Source: an uncultured Erysipelotrichaceae bacterium (GTDB lineage: Bacteria; Bacillota_I; Bacilli_A; Erysipelotrichales; Erysipelotrichaceae). Taken from it: DNA of 43,711 nucleotides. The stretch covers positions 1 through 43,711 of the forward strand of contig CAKVAL010000011.1 of NCBI GenBank assembly GCA_934725085.1, given 5' to 3'. This document shows, one piece after another, positions 24,333-32,892 of the stretch. The notes beneath the pieces were generated by a model. The model searched no databases. It was not told the origin of the DNA and saw only the letters and a list, made by a program, of their open reading frames with translations. The stretch's first letter is position 1; each line of letters starts with the position of its first letter. Both the position numbers and the translations under genes were made by a program.

Positions 24333-26078
24333 ATGATAAACAAGGAAACTATTGATGATATTCTAAGAAGCGTGGATATCGTTGATGTTATTGGTCACTA
24401 TATTCCACTAGTAAAGAAGGGCAAGGGCTATGGCGCTATTTGCCCTTTTCATGATGATCATGATCCTTCTTTAAGCATTTCTCAGGATAAACAAATATAT
24501 AAATGTTTTGTGTGTAATAATGGCGGTAATGCCTTTACTTTTGTCCAAAATTATAAAAAGATAAGTTTTCTAGAGGCTGTAAAAGAAGTAGCTGATATAG
24601 CTGGTAAGCCAATTGATATTGGAACATCTTATGTCAAGAAAGTAGATAAGAATGCTAGATATCATGATTTATTAAATGACTATATTGAATATACCAACTA
24701 TTGTTTAACAGGTACTAAGTTAGGTCTTAGTGCTAAGGAATATCTAGTTAATAGAGGAATTGATGAAGAGATCATTAATGAATTTAAGATTGGTTTTAAT
24801 CCTGATAATGATAGGGTATCTACGGTTTTGAAGGCCAAGGCATATAGCGATGAAGAAATGATTAAAGTTGGTATATCAGCCTTTGGTCAAAGTGGACTAT
24901 ATGATATCTTTCATCATCGTATTACCTTTCCTATTTATGATAAGTATGGTCATCCTATCGCTTTTACGGCTAGAGATTATACAAACTTTAGTGATTCTAA
25001 ATATATCAATAGTGCTAATACCATTTTATATAACAAGGGTTATGTTATCTTTAATTATCATAAGGCTATTGAGTCTTCTAAACAAAAGGGTTATGTGATT
25101 GTTTGTGAGGGCGTTATGGATGTCATTGCCTATAAAAGAGCCGGTATTGATAATGTGGTAGCTACTTTAGGTACGGCATGCACTAGGGAGCAGGTAACTT
25201 TATTAAAGGAATTGGCAAAGACTATTGTCTTATCTTACGATGGCGATAGGGCTGGTAGAAATGCCAATATGAAGGTTGGTAAATTATTGTTTGATGAGAA
25301 TGTTCAAGTAGAGGTTATCAACAATAATAGCGAACTAGATCCTGACGAGATTGTTACTCAAAAGGGCAAGAATGTTTTAAGGGATTTAGCTAGTAAGCGT
25401 TTATCTTATATTGATTATGTGATTAAGCTATATAAAGATACTTATGATTTGGATAATTATTCTAATCGTAAGAAGATGGCTTTGGATATTTCTAATCTAA
25501 TTAATCAATTACGGGATGAATATGATAGGGAGAACTATTATAACGAGCTTTATGAAATCACTAAAATTCGAATGAAAGCTAATAATAGCGTAAAAAAGGA
25601 TGATTTCGGTTATAATAGTAGGGAAAAATCTTTCAATGAGCTTTTTCTTAGTGGCTTAAATAAGGCAGAACTGATTATTTTGTCACAAATGGCTATTAGT
25701 AAAGAGGCTGTGATGATTTTTCATAAGGAATTAGGGTATTTATTAAATGATAGTGCAAGTAAGCTTGCAAGTATTATTCAAGATGAATATCGAAAAAATG
25801 GAAAGTGTGACTTATCTTTAATGATTGATGGCCTTGATGATGATAATGTCAAGGATTTAATCTTGAATATAGCTACACTTGAGAATTTACCAGATGAATT
25901 TGATAAAGATATTCTTTTAGGTTCTATCAATAAGGTCAAATTAGAAATCCTTAAACAAAAGAAGGATTATCTGAAGAAGAAGATTGAAAAAGCCGTTACG
26001 CTAGATGAAGAGACCGCAAAGGATATTAAAGAGTATACAGAGATATTAAGAGAATTGGGAGGCAAGGATGGCAAGTAA
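24333..26078 (+). CDS. dnaG: DNA primase
   Basis: 581 residues. Makes RNA primers for the replication fork. N-terminal CHC2 zinc finger (C-x2-H, then C-x2-C about 18 residues later: CPFHDDH...YKCFVC), catalytic core with a TOPRIM domain (VCEGVMDVIAYKRAG and LSYDGDRAG), and a C-terminal helical domain expected to contact the DnaB-type helicase. I used the ATG at 24333; a TTG directly before it (24330) would add only one residue. No good SD. rpoD overlaps its last 11 nt. Confidence 0.96.
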   Translation: MINKETIDDILRSVDIVDVIGHYIPLVKKGKGYGAICPFHDDHDPSLSISQDKQIYKCFVCNNGGNAFTFVQNYKKISFLEAVKEVADIAGKPIDIGTSYVKKVDKNARYHDLLNDYIEYTNYCLTGTKLGLSAKEYLVNRGIDEEIINEFKIGFNPDNDRVSTVLKAKAYSDEEMIKVGISAFGQSGLYDIFHHRITFPIYDKYGHPIAFTARDYTNFSDSKYINSANTILYNKGYVIFNYHKAIESSKQKGYVIVCEGVMDVIAYKRAGIDNVVATLGTACTREQVTLLKELAKTIVLSYDGDRAGRNANMKVGKLLFDENVQVEVINNNSELDPDEIVTQKGKNVLRDLASKRLSYIDYVIKLYKDTYDLDNYSNRKKMALDISNLINQLRDEYDRENYYNELYEITKIRMKANNSVKKDDFGYNSREKSFNELFLSGLNKAELIILSQMAISKEAVMIFHKELGYLLNDSASKLASIIQDEYRKNGKCDLSLMIDGLDDDNVKDLILNIATLENLPDEFDKDILLGSINKVKLEILKQKKDYLKKKIEKAVTLDEETAKDIKEYTEILRELGGKDGK

Positions 26079-27384
26079 AAAAGAAGTAAAAGAAGAAGTA
26101 GCAGTTGAAGACGTGGAGCCTTCTAAGAAAAAAGAAGCTAAGCCAAAGAAACAAATTTCTATCGCTAAGCCAAAAAGATATGAGCCAAGAGTTATTAGAG
26201 AAGATAAGAAACCTGCATCAGGTTCTACTTTAACTAGTAGAAAGTTTAATGACTTAGATGAATTAAAGGGTTTCTTGATTGAGTTAAATAAGACTAAGGC
26301 TGATATTGATCAAAAGGATGTTATTCAAGCTCTAGATCGTTTCGATATGACTGATGATGATATCGAGGCTTTCTATGATTGGGCAAATGAAGAGGGTGTC
26401 GATTTTGTCGAAGAGGAAGAAGCTGAAGAAGATTTAGCTGATGATGATTATCTTTTGGGTGATGATGAAGAAGAGAATCAGGATTCTGAAAGAAATATCG
26501 TTATTAACTATGAGGATGCTAGTAAATATACTAAGGTAAATGATCCTGTTAAGATGTATCTAAAGGAAATCGGTAGAGTTCCTTTGTTGAAGGCAGATGA
26601 AGAAATTGAAATCGCCAAGAGAATTGAGGCAGGTGGTCCAGATGCTGAAGATGCTAAGAAGGAACTAGTTAGTGCTAACTTACGTTTAGTAGTAGCTATT
26701 GCCAAGAAGTATACTGGTAGAGGTATGTTGTTCTTAGATTTGATTCAAGAGGGTAATCTTGGTTTGATTAAGGCTGTTGATAAGTTTGACTATCATAAGG
26801 GCTTTAAGTTTTCAACTTATGCCACTTGGTGGATAAGACAGGCTATTACTCGTGCTATTGCCGATCAAGCAAGAACAATCAGAGTTCCTGTTCATATGGT
26901 TGAAACTATCAATAAGATGACTAGAATTCAAAGACAATTAGTTCAAGAATTAGGTAGAGATCCAAGTGCTGAAGAAATTGCCGAAAAGATGGGTGGTGGT
27001 ATGTCTGCTGATAAGGTTAGAGACATTCAAAAGATTGCCCTAGATCCAGTTTCTTTAGAGACTCCAATCGGTGAAGAGGACGATTCTCATTTAGGTGACT
27101 TTATTGAGGATGAATCTACTATTTCTCCTACTCAATTTGCGAATAATGAGTTGTTGAAGGAAGAGATTGATCTTGTTTTACAGACTTTAACTGAAAGAGA
27201 AGAGAAGGTTTTAAGATTAAGATTTGGTCTTGAAGATGGTAGAACTAGAACACTAGAGGAAGTTGGCAAGGAGTTTGATGTTACAAGAGAGAGAATCAGA
27301 CAAATTGAGGCTAAGGCTTTAAGAAAGCTAAAAAATCCTACTAAGTGCAAGCGTTTAAAAGAATTCATGGATGACAGACACTAA
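26068..27384 (+). CDS. rpoD: Primary sigma factor (sigma-A)
   Basis: 438 residues. The N-terminal Lys/Ala-rich then acidic region (about 1-150, including a 1.1-like helical part) is followed by region 1.2 (KMYLKEIGRVPLL), region 2 (NLRLVVAIAKKY, GNLGLIKAVDKF, YATWWIRQAI), region 3 (VETINKMTRIQRQLVQELGR) and region 4 ending in the helix-turn-helix TLEEVGKEFDVTRERIRQIE. Full set of primary-sigma features. SD GGGAGG precedes the ATG inside the dnaG coding end. The residues that read extended -10 promoters lie in region 3.0, relevant here because many promoters in the window are of that type. Confidence 0.97.
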   Translation: MASKKEVKEEVAVEDVEPSKKKEAKPKKQISIAKPKRYEPRVIREDKKPASGSTLTSRKFNDLDELKGFLIELNKTKADIDQKDVIQALDRFDMTDDDIEAFYDWANEEGVDFVEEEEAEEDLADDDYLLGDDEEENQDSERNIVINYEDASKYTKVNDPVKMYLKEIGRVPLLKADEEIEIAKRIEAGGPDAEDAKKELVSANLRLVVAIAKKYTGRGMLFLDLIQEGNLGLIKAVDKFDYHKGFKFSTYATWWIRQAITRAIADQARTIRVPVHMVETINKMTRIQRQLVQELGRDPSAEEIAEKMGGGMSADKVRDIQKIALDPVSLETPIGEEDDSHLGDFIEDESTISPTQFANNELLKEEIDLVLQTLTEREEKVLRLRFGLEDGRTRTLEEVGKEFDVTRERIRQIEAKALRKLKNPTKCKRLKEFMDDRH

Positions 27385-28037
27385 TGTTATCGAATAGATT
27401 ATTAGAAATTGCGAAGTTAGTTGATAAGAATAAGGTAGTATATGACATAGGGAGTGACCATGGCTTGCTACCTTGTTTTTTAGTACTTAACGATATTTGT
27501 CCTAAGGCTTATGCGGTAGATAATAAGGTTGGCCCTTTAAATAGAACAAAGGAAGCAATCGATAGATATAAGCTTGAGGGTAGGGTTGTTCCTATTTTAA
27601 GTAATGGTTTAAATGACGTTGGTGCTGATGCTCAAATTATAACTATCGCTGGCATGGGTTATTTTACTCTTATGGATATTTTTGAGGGCAAAGATTTAAG
27701 TAAGTATGAAAAGCTAATTATTCAAATTAATAAGGATGTTGATAAGTTACGTAGATATATTAGTGATCATAACTATACAATTTTGGATGAGCGTATCGTG
27801 AAAGAGGATAAGTTTTATCAGATTATTGTCTTTAATACTAATTATCATGATGCTTATAGTGAAATGGAAATTAACTATGGTCCTATTTTATTAAAAGAGA
27901 AATCTTTATGTTTTAAGGAATATCTTGAGGAACTACTTATTAAGAATAAATTGATCTATGAAAGATGTTTAAACGAGAAGGCTCTTAAAAAAGTAAATGA
28001 AATAGAGTCACTTCTTGATATAATAATTAACGGTTAA
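27384..28037 (+). CDS. trmK: tRNA (adenine-22-N1)-methyltransferase
   Basis: 217 residues of the TrmK (YqfN) family, which methylates A22 of tRNAs. SAM-binding VYDIGSDHGLLPCFLV (about 18-33), AYAVDNKVGPLNRTKEA, and the family-typical IITIAGMGYFTLMDIFEG. Overlaps the rpoD stop (TAATG), so translation is coupled. In Bacillus the same gene follows sigA in the chromosome. The usual downstream partner (YqfO/NIF3-like) is not here; a glycogen phosphorylase gene follows instead. Confidence 0.92.
   Translation: MLSNRLLEIAKLVDKNKVVYDIGSDHGLLPCFLVLNDICPKAYAVDNKVGPLNRTKEAIDRYKLEGRVVPILSNGLNDVGADAQIITIAGMGYFTLMDIFEGKDLSKYEKLIIQINKDVDKLRRYISDHNYTILDERIVKEDKFYQIIVFNTNYHDAYSEMEINYGPILLKEKSLCFKEYLEELLIKNKLIYERCLNEKALKKVNEIESLLDIIING
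28016..28024 (+). promoter_or_regulatory. Extended -10 promoter TGATATAAT
   Basis: TGA plus a perfect TATAAT near the end of trmK, 35 nt before the phosphorylase ATG. This would let the phosphorylase be transcribed separately from the dnaG-rpoD operon. Confidence 0.5.
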
Positions 28038-28058
28038 TAAAAAAGGGGAGCTTTTATT

Positions 28059-30491
28059 ATGTTGAATTTAAATTTTCCAAGTTCTAAGGCTTTTACAAGT
28101 AAAGAGAACTTTAAGGAAACTTTTACTACTAATCTAGAACTTAGATTCGGTAAGTCAGTTGAAGAATCAACTAAGTATGAGAAGTATGAAGTACTTGGTG
28201 AAATCATCATGGCTTATGCGATGAAGAATTGGAAGAAGACAAGAGAGACTGTTAAGAAGGAACAAGGAAAGTCTTTGTATTATTTCTCACTTGAGTTCTT
28301 AATGGGTAGAATGTTAAGCAATAACTTAAGATCTTTAGGTTTATATGAGGTTACATATGATGCCCTAGAGGAATTAGGCGTTGATTTAAATGAAATCGAA
28401 GACTGTGAAGCTGATGCTGGTTTAGGTAATGGCGGTTTAGGTAGACTTGCTGCTTGTTTCTTAGATTCATTAGCTAGTTTAGATTATCCAGGCAATGGTA
28501 ATACTATTAGATATCGTAATGGTTTATTTAAGCAATTAATCATCGATAATCAACAAGTTGAAGTACCAGATCAATGGTTAAGATATGGTTATCCATGGGA
28601 AATTAGAAAAGCTGATAAGGGCGTTTTAGTTAGATTCTATGGTGATATTGAAGTAAGTAGAGATGAAAAGGGTGACCTTAGATTTGAACATAAGAATTAT
28701 GAAGAAGTATTGGCTGTACCATATGATATGCCAGTTGTTGGTGCTGATACTTTTACTACTAATACTCTAAGAATGTGGTCTGCAGAACCTTCTGATAATC
28801 TTCCAAGCCATATGGCTTATCCTGATTATCTTCAAGATGTTGAAAAGATTTGTTTAAATCTATACCCAGAAGATTATACAGAAGATGGTAAGTTAACTCG
28901 TATTAAACAAGAATATTTCTTTGTGTCTGCTGGTTTACAAACAATTATTAGAGAACATTTAAAAAATTATCCAAGTCTTGACAATTTTGCCGATAAGACT
29001 GTTATTCAATTAAATGATACTCACCCTGCACTTGCAGTTCCTGAGCTAATGCGTATTTTAATGGATGATTATGATTATTCATGGGATAAGGCCTTTGATA
29101 TTGTTAAGCATACATTTGCTTATACAAATCATACTGTATTACAAGAAGCTCTTGAGAAGTGGCCTGTTAAGTATATTCAAATGTTGCTTCCAAGAATCTA
29201 TTTAATCATTGAAGAAATTGATAATCGTTTTGTTCATTCTTTAAAAGAAATGGGTAAGGATGATAACTTTATTGATTCAGTTAGAATTATTTCTAATGGT
29301 AGTGTTAAGATGGCTTTCTTATCTATCGTTGGTTCTTTCTCTGTCAATGGTGTTGCCAAGATTCACTCAGAAATATTAATTAAGGATACTTTCAAGAATT
29401 TCTATGAGATTTATCCAAATATGTTTAATAACAAGACTAATGGTATTACTCAAAGAAGATGGTTATTGTATTCAAATTCTGAGTTAACTAAGTTAATTGA
29501 AAAGTATACAAAGACTAATTTATTAAAGGATTTTGATTCTATTAGTGAATTAAATAAGTATTTAGATAATAAGGAACTTCAAAAGGAATTCTTAGCTGTT
29601 AAGAAGGAAAAGAAGGTTGAATTAGCTAATTATCTAAATAAGTTATATGGAATTGAATTAGATCCAAATAGTATCTATGATGTACAAGCTAAAAGACTTC
29701 ATGCATATAAGAGACAACTTCTTAATATCATGTATGTAATTTCTTTATACCATCGTATTCATAGTGAGCCAGATTTCAATATGCCTAAGACTACATTTAT
29801 CTTTGGTGCTAAGGCTGCTGGTACTTACTATTTCGCTAAGGATGTTATTAGATTAATCAACTGTGTTGGTGAGACTATCGATAACGATTCTCTAGTTTCT
29901 AAATTCATTAAGGTTGTCTTTATTCCTAACTATCGTGTAACAATCGCTGAAAAGTTAATGCCTGCTGCTGATGTTTCTGAACAAATTTCTACAGCTGGTA
30001 AGGAAGCAAGTGGTACCGGTAACATGAAGTTCATGATGAATGGTGCGGTTACTTTAGGTACTATGGATGGTGCTAATGTTGAGATTAGAGGTCTAGTTGG
30101 TGATGATAATATCGTTATCTTTGGTATGAGCGAAGAAGAAGTGGTTGCTAGAAAGCCAAGTTATAAGCCTTATGAGTATTACCAAAATAATGCTGAAATT
30201 AGAAGAATTATCGATTCATTGACTGATGGTACTTTCCATGCTGATAAGAAGGCGTTTGAAGATTTAGCTAATGAATTCTTATTAAGAAATGATGAATATA
30301 TGATTCTTGCTGATTTTGAATCTTATAAGCAAGCTCATGATAAGATTTATGGTTTGTATCAAGATGAAGAGAAGTGGGCTAGAATGTGCTTAGCTAACAT
30401 CGCTAATTCTGCATTCTTCTCAAGTGATAGAACGATTAATGACTATGTTAGAGATATTTGGCATTTAGATCATTTAGAAGAATCTAAATAA
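28059..30491 (+). CDS. glgP: Glycogen/maltodextrin phosphorylase
   Basis: 810 residues. Phosphorolytic release of glucose-1-phosphate from alpha-1,4-glucans, with pyridoxal phosphate as cofactor. Visible: YFSLEFLMGRML, ADAGLGNGGLGRLAACFLDS, RYGYPWE, the PLP-binding Lys657 in GTGNMKFMMNG, and GTMDGANVEI. Length and collinearity are normal for the family. It has a strong SD (AGGGGAG) and probably its own promoter. No glycogen synthase, branching enzyme or ADP-glucose pyrophosphorylase gene lies nearby, so whether it acts on stored glycogen or imported maltodextrins cannot be decided from this window. Ends at a clear terminator. Confidence 0.95.
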   Translation: MLNLNFPSSKAFTSKENFKETFTTNLELRFGKSVEESTKYEKYEVLGEIIMAYAMKNWKKTRETVKKEQGKSLYYFSLEFLMGRMLSNNLRSLGLYEVTYDALEELGVDLNEIEDCEADAGLGNGGLGRLAACFLDSLASLDYPGNGNTIRYRNGLFKQLIIDNQQVEVPDQWLRYGYPWEIRKADKGVLVRFYGDIEVSRDEKGDLRFEHKNYEEVLAVPYDMPVVGADTFTTNTLRMWSAEPSDNLPSHMAYPDYLQDVEKICLNLYPEDYTEDGKLTRIKQEYFFVSAGLQTIIREHLKNYPSLDNFADKTVIQLNDTHPALAVPELMRILMDDYDYSWDKAFDIVKHTFAYTNHTVLQEALEKWPVKYIQMLLPRIYLIIEEIDNRFVHSLKEMGKDDNFIDSVRIISNGSVKMAFLSIVGSFSVNGVAKIHSEILIKDTFKNFYEIYPNMFNNKTNGITQRRWLLYSNSELTKLIEKYTKTNLLKDFDSISELNKYLDNKELQKEFLAVKKEKKVELANYLNKLYGIELDPNSIYDVQAKRLHAYKRQLLNIMYVISLYHRIHSEPDFNMPKTTFIFGAKAAGTYYFAKDVIRLINCVGETIDNDSLVSKFIKVVFIPNYRVTIAEKLMPAADVSEQISTAGKEASGTGNMKFMMNGAVTLGTMDGANVEIRGLVGDDNIVIFGMSEEEVVARKPSYKPYEYYQNNAEIRRIIDSLTDGTFHADKKAFEDLANEFLLRNDEYMILADFESYKQAHDKIYGLYQDEEKWARMCLANIANSAFFSSDRTINDYVRDIWHLDHLEESK

Positions 30492-30498
30492 GTTATAC

Positions 30499-30527
30499 AA
30501 AGGGGTTACTAATAATAACTCCTTTTT
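30499..30527 (+). terminator. Terminator after glgP
   Basis: AAAGGGGTTA (30499-30508) pairs with TAACTCCTTT (30516-30525), one wobble, then T's. Its T run merges with the inverted repeat before the next small gene. Confidence 0.8.
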
Positions 30528-30545
30528 ATATACTATGTGTATATA
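30527..30545 (+). promoter_or_regulatory. Inverted repeat, candidate operator of the small antitoxin-like gene
   Basis: TATATAC (30527-30533) and GTATATA (30539-30545) form a perfect 7-bp inverted repeat with a 5-nt centre. It contains TATACT, a possible -10 at 30529-30534. It ends 2 nt before the SD AAGGAG, the usual location for an autoregulatory site. Confidence 0.45.
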
Positions 30546-30559
30546 CAAGGAGAAACACA

Positions 30560-30733
30560 ATGGCTATTACTAAAACTCTTAATTGTAAAGTTGATGAAGA
30601 ATTATCTAATTTTGTAACTGAATTTGAACCTTCAAATAGAAAAAATATCGTTGAACTTTTTGAGGGTTTCGATGGAGAATATAAACCTACTGAAATAGAA
30701 TGGGGAATTCCAACTGGTGAAGAGATTTGGTAA
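30560..30733 (+). CDS. Small MazE/AbrB-antitoxin-like protein (57 aa)
   Basis: Short gene with a good SD (AAGGAG, 7 nt before the ATG). The N-terminus MAITKTLNCKVDEELSNFV has the look of a short strand followed by a helix, as in small DNA-binding antitoxins. The C-terminus ends IEWGIPTGEEIW, close to the WGEPVGxEIW-like tail I associate with small AbrB/MazE-type antitoxin proteins. An inverted repeat sits over its promoter. No toxin gene is next to it: a terminator follows and then a lipoprotein on its own promoter. It would therefore be an orphan. Assignment rests on memory of the tail motif, so only moderate. Confidence 0.6.
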   Translation: MAITKTLNCKVDEELSNFVTEFEPSNRKNIVELFEGFDGEYKPTEIEWGIPTGEEIW

Positions 30734-30745
30734 AATATTTTTATC

Positions 30746-30784
30746 AAAGGGTGAATGAAATTATATTGTTCACTCTTTTTTTTG
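30746..30784 (+). terminator. Terminator after the small antitoxin-like gene
   Basis: AAAGGGTGAA (30746-30755) pairs with TTCACTCTTT (30769-30778), one wobble, followed by a long T run. Confidence 0.85.
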
Positions 30785-30793
30785 ATTTTCTAG

Positions 30794-30802
30794 TGCTATC
30801 AT
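30794..30802 (+). promoter_or_regulatory. Extended -10 TGCTATCAT
   Basis: TGC plus TATCAT (5 of 6 to consensus), 22 nt before the lipoprotein ATG, with SD AAAGGA between. Confidence 0.45.
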
Positions 30803-30824
30803 AAAGAAAAAAGGATAGAAATTT

Positions 30825-31775
30825 ATGAAAACATTTAAAGTATTATTGATTGTAGCGCTTGTTTTAACGCTTGGTGCTTGTAATGAGAAAGCAGTTGAGA
30901 AAACATCTTTGCCTGATGAGTGTATGCTTTATTATCATTTGGCTGATGAGGATATTGTGGCTAATGATGATTCACTACCCTTGGAAGAAATAGGTTCTAG
31001 GACTTATAGTGTTTGGTATGATAATCAATATCTAGGTGTTGTTAGGAAAGAATTTGATGAGGGAATAAAACTTGAGGATATCATGTCAGATGGTTCTTCT
31101 TTTGTAAATAAGGAAGGTTATTTCTTGTGGGGTTCTAAAAGATATACACCAATTTATTTGGATGTTAAGGGAGGCTATGTGCCTAATGTTTCACCCAATG
31201 AAGAGGGCGGCATCTTGTGGCTTAATATAAATGGTGAATGTTTTGGCGATGGTGGAGCTATTGATGTTTCTTGTTTCAGTGGCTTTAATACTGTAATCAT
31301 TTCGGGTAATGGTGAATTAGAGATAGAAGGTGGCATTGAGTGTGGTGGTGGTACTTTAGCTTTACCAGCTTTGATTATTGATGGTGATATTGAATTAGAA
31401 TGCGATTCTATCAGTGTTACAAAGAATGATGATAATATTCCTGCTTTGTATGTAAGAAATGGCAAGGTAGATGCTGATCAAATATTTGTTTCTGGTGATG
31501 TGCTAATAAGTGGAGGAGATGTAGAAACAGATATGATTGTTGATCCTTTAAATGTAGTTGTACGTGGTGGTGAATTTCAAATGGAACAGTGGGGTGGCAT
31601 TTCACCTAATATCATCTTATCTGGTGGTGATTTAACTTGTAGTGGTTGGTTGCCTGAAGGAACTATTGCTTATGTGGGCAAGGGCACAATGAGTGCTAAT
31701 GGTTTAAAGTATAATACCAATGTTCATGTATATGATGATGGTAAGATAATTGATTTAATGGAAAAAGAGGACTAA
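30825..31775 (+). CDS. Secreted lipoprotein with beta-helix-like repeats
   Basis: 316 residues. Lipoprotein signal peptide MKTFKVLLIVALVLTLGAC with lipobox LGAC, so Cys19 is expected to be lipidated and anchored outside the membrane. Residues about 30-120 form an uncharacterised domain. The C-terminal 180 residues are Gly/Asp-rich with short hydrophobic strands at regular spacing (NTVIISGNGELEIEGGIE, DVLISGGDVETD, NVVVRGGEFQME, NIILSGGDLTC), like a right-handed beta-helix or carbohydrate-binding repeat. Ligand unknown. It converges with tmcAL, sharing 4 nt at the stop codons with no terminator between. Confidence 0.75.
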   Translation: MKTFKVLLIVALVLTLGACNEKAVEKTSLPDECMLYYHLADEDIVANDDSLPLEEIGSRTYSVWYDNQYLGVVRKEFDEGIKLEDIMSDGSSFVNKEGYFLWGSKRYTPIYLDVKGGYVPNVSPNEEGGILWLNINGECFGDGGAIDVSCFSGFNTVIISGNGELEIEGGIECGGGTLALPALIIDGDIELECDSISVTKNDDNIPALYVRNGKVDADQIFVSGDVLISGGDVETDMIVDPLNVVVRGGEFQMEQWGGISPNIILSGGDLTCSGWLPEGTIAYVGKGTMSANGLKYNTNVHVYDDGKIIDLMEKED

Positions 31776-32869
31776 TCGATAATGATTGGCCCTCTTAGTT
31801 CTTGTTTAAGATAAGCTTTTCTATTCTTTGTATATGTTGCATATACATTCGCAACTTTCCATTCAATATTTTTATAAGATTCAGGGATGTTTTTAAATTG
31901 AGTAACAACTTTAAAATCTTCTCTGTCTCTAAATTGTTTTAAGTATTCTCTACCCTTAGAGTTAAAGCCTAGTACTCTAACGTAATTTAGAGGCTCTAAA
32001 GCTTTGTATTCTTCTTTGGTGATGTTGTTTATGATGTTGGTACAAATCCTTTGGATACGGGCTCTAGTGTATCTTCTAGAGATGGAAGCTTTTAGAAAGT
32101 CTTCATATGTATCATTTTCATAAGCGTTTTTAATTAATAGGTTTTCAATACCTTCAGATACTAAAAATATTTTTTCTAGTCTTTTCTTATCACTTGTCAG
32201 CAATATTCTTTGTAGATATGGATATAAATCATCATTGAACAAAGGTTCTTTAATTTTAATTGGTGTTGCCATATGGTAATCCTTATTGTCTTTAATAGCC
32301 ATTCTAATAGCCTTGGCACTGGCTATTTCTTCTAATTCATCACTATGATAGCTATTAGTCCTTTGAATCAAATATGGCTTAATATTAGTATCCTCTAAGG
32401 CTCTTAGATAACTGATGCCTAAGATATCATTGGGATATAGACTTCCTGCAAGTAAGCCATAGGCCTTAGGAAAAGAGTTTCCCTTGTCCATGATTTCTTT
32501 TAGATAATCAATTTCAATATTATATGAGGCAAAGTCTTTAAGTTCTTCTAGATTATTAGTTTCCGAGCCAAAGACTAGGTTGTTGATGCCTAATTTATTT
32601 AACAGTTCAACACTTCTCTTACCAAAGACACTGCTATTTTGTAAGGTGTAGATATAGGGCAGTTCTACAACTAAATCAACACCATTCTCAAGGGCAGCTT
32701 TAGTTTTATCGAATTTATTAATAATTGATATTTCACCACGTTGGGTAAAGTTTCCTGATGTAATGGCAATGATTAAATCAGGATTGGTTAATTCCTTTGT
32801 TTTGTTTAGGTGATATAAGTGTCCGTTGTGAAATGGATTATATTCTACAATAATTCCGCTAATGTTCAT
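31772..32869 (-). CDS. tmcAL: tRNA(Met) cytidine acetate ligase
   Basis: 365 residues of the TmcAL (YlbM) family, which activates acetate with ATP to N4-acetylate the wobble cytidine of elongator tRNA-Met. The start is unambiguous: MNISGIIVEYNPFHNGH begins as in relatives, with the nucleotidyltransferase HxGH-type motif FHNGH (13-17). Also present: ITSGNFTQRGEISIINKFDK, VDLVVELPYIYTLQNSSVFG and the C-terminal ARIQRICTNIINNI region. No SD; the start codon is 23 bp from the divergent yceD start, with a shared palindromic -10 between. The divergent tmcAL / yceD-rpmF arrangement resembles ylbM / ylbN-rpmF in Bacillus. Confidence 0.93.
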   Translation of the reverse strand: MNISGIIVEYNPFHNGHLYHLNKTKELTNPDLIIAITSGNFTQRGEISIINKFDKTKAALENGVDLVVELPYIYTLQNSSVFGKRSVELLNKLGINNLVFGSETNNLEELKDFASYNIEIDYLKEIMDKGNSFPKAYGLLAGSLYPNDILGISYLRALEDTNIKPYLIQRTNSYHSDELEEIASAKAIRMAIKDNKDYHMATPIKIKEPLFNDDLYPYLQRILLTSDKKRLEKIFLVSEGIENLLIKNAYENDTYEDFLKASISRRYTRARIQRICTNIINNITKEEYKALEPLNYVRVLGFNSKGREYLKQFRDREDFKVVTQFKNIPESYKNIEWKVANVYATYTKNRKAYLKQELRGPIIID

Positions 32870-32876
32870 GTTTGTT

Positions 32877-32886
32877 ATTATATAAT
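32877..32886. promoter_or_regulatory. Palindromic shared -10 of the divergent tmcAL and yceD promoters
   Basis: ATTATATAAT is a perfect 10-bp palindrome that contains a consensus TATAAT on each strand. On the + strand TATAAT (32881-32886) ends 6 nt before the yceD ATG (32893). On the - strand it ends 7 nt before the tmcAL ATG (32869). Only 23 bp separate the start codons, so neither gene can have a normal leader or SD. Confidence 0.75.
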
Positions 32887-32892
32887 GAGCAC

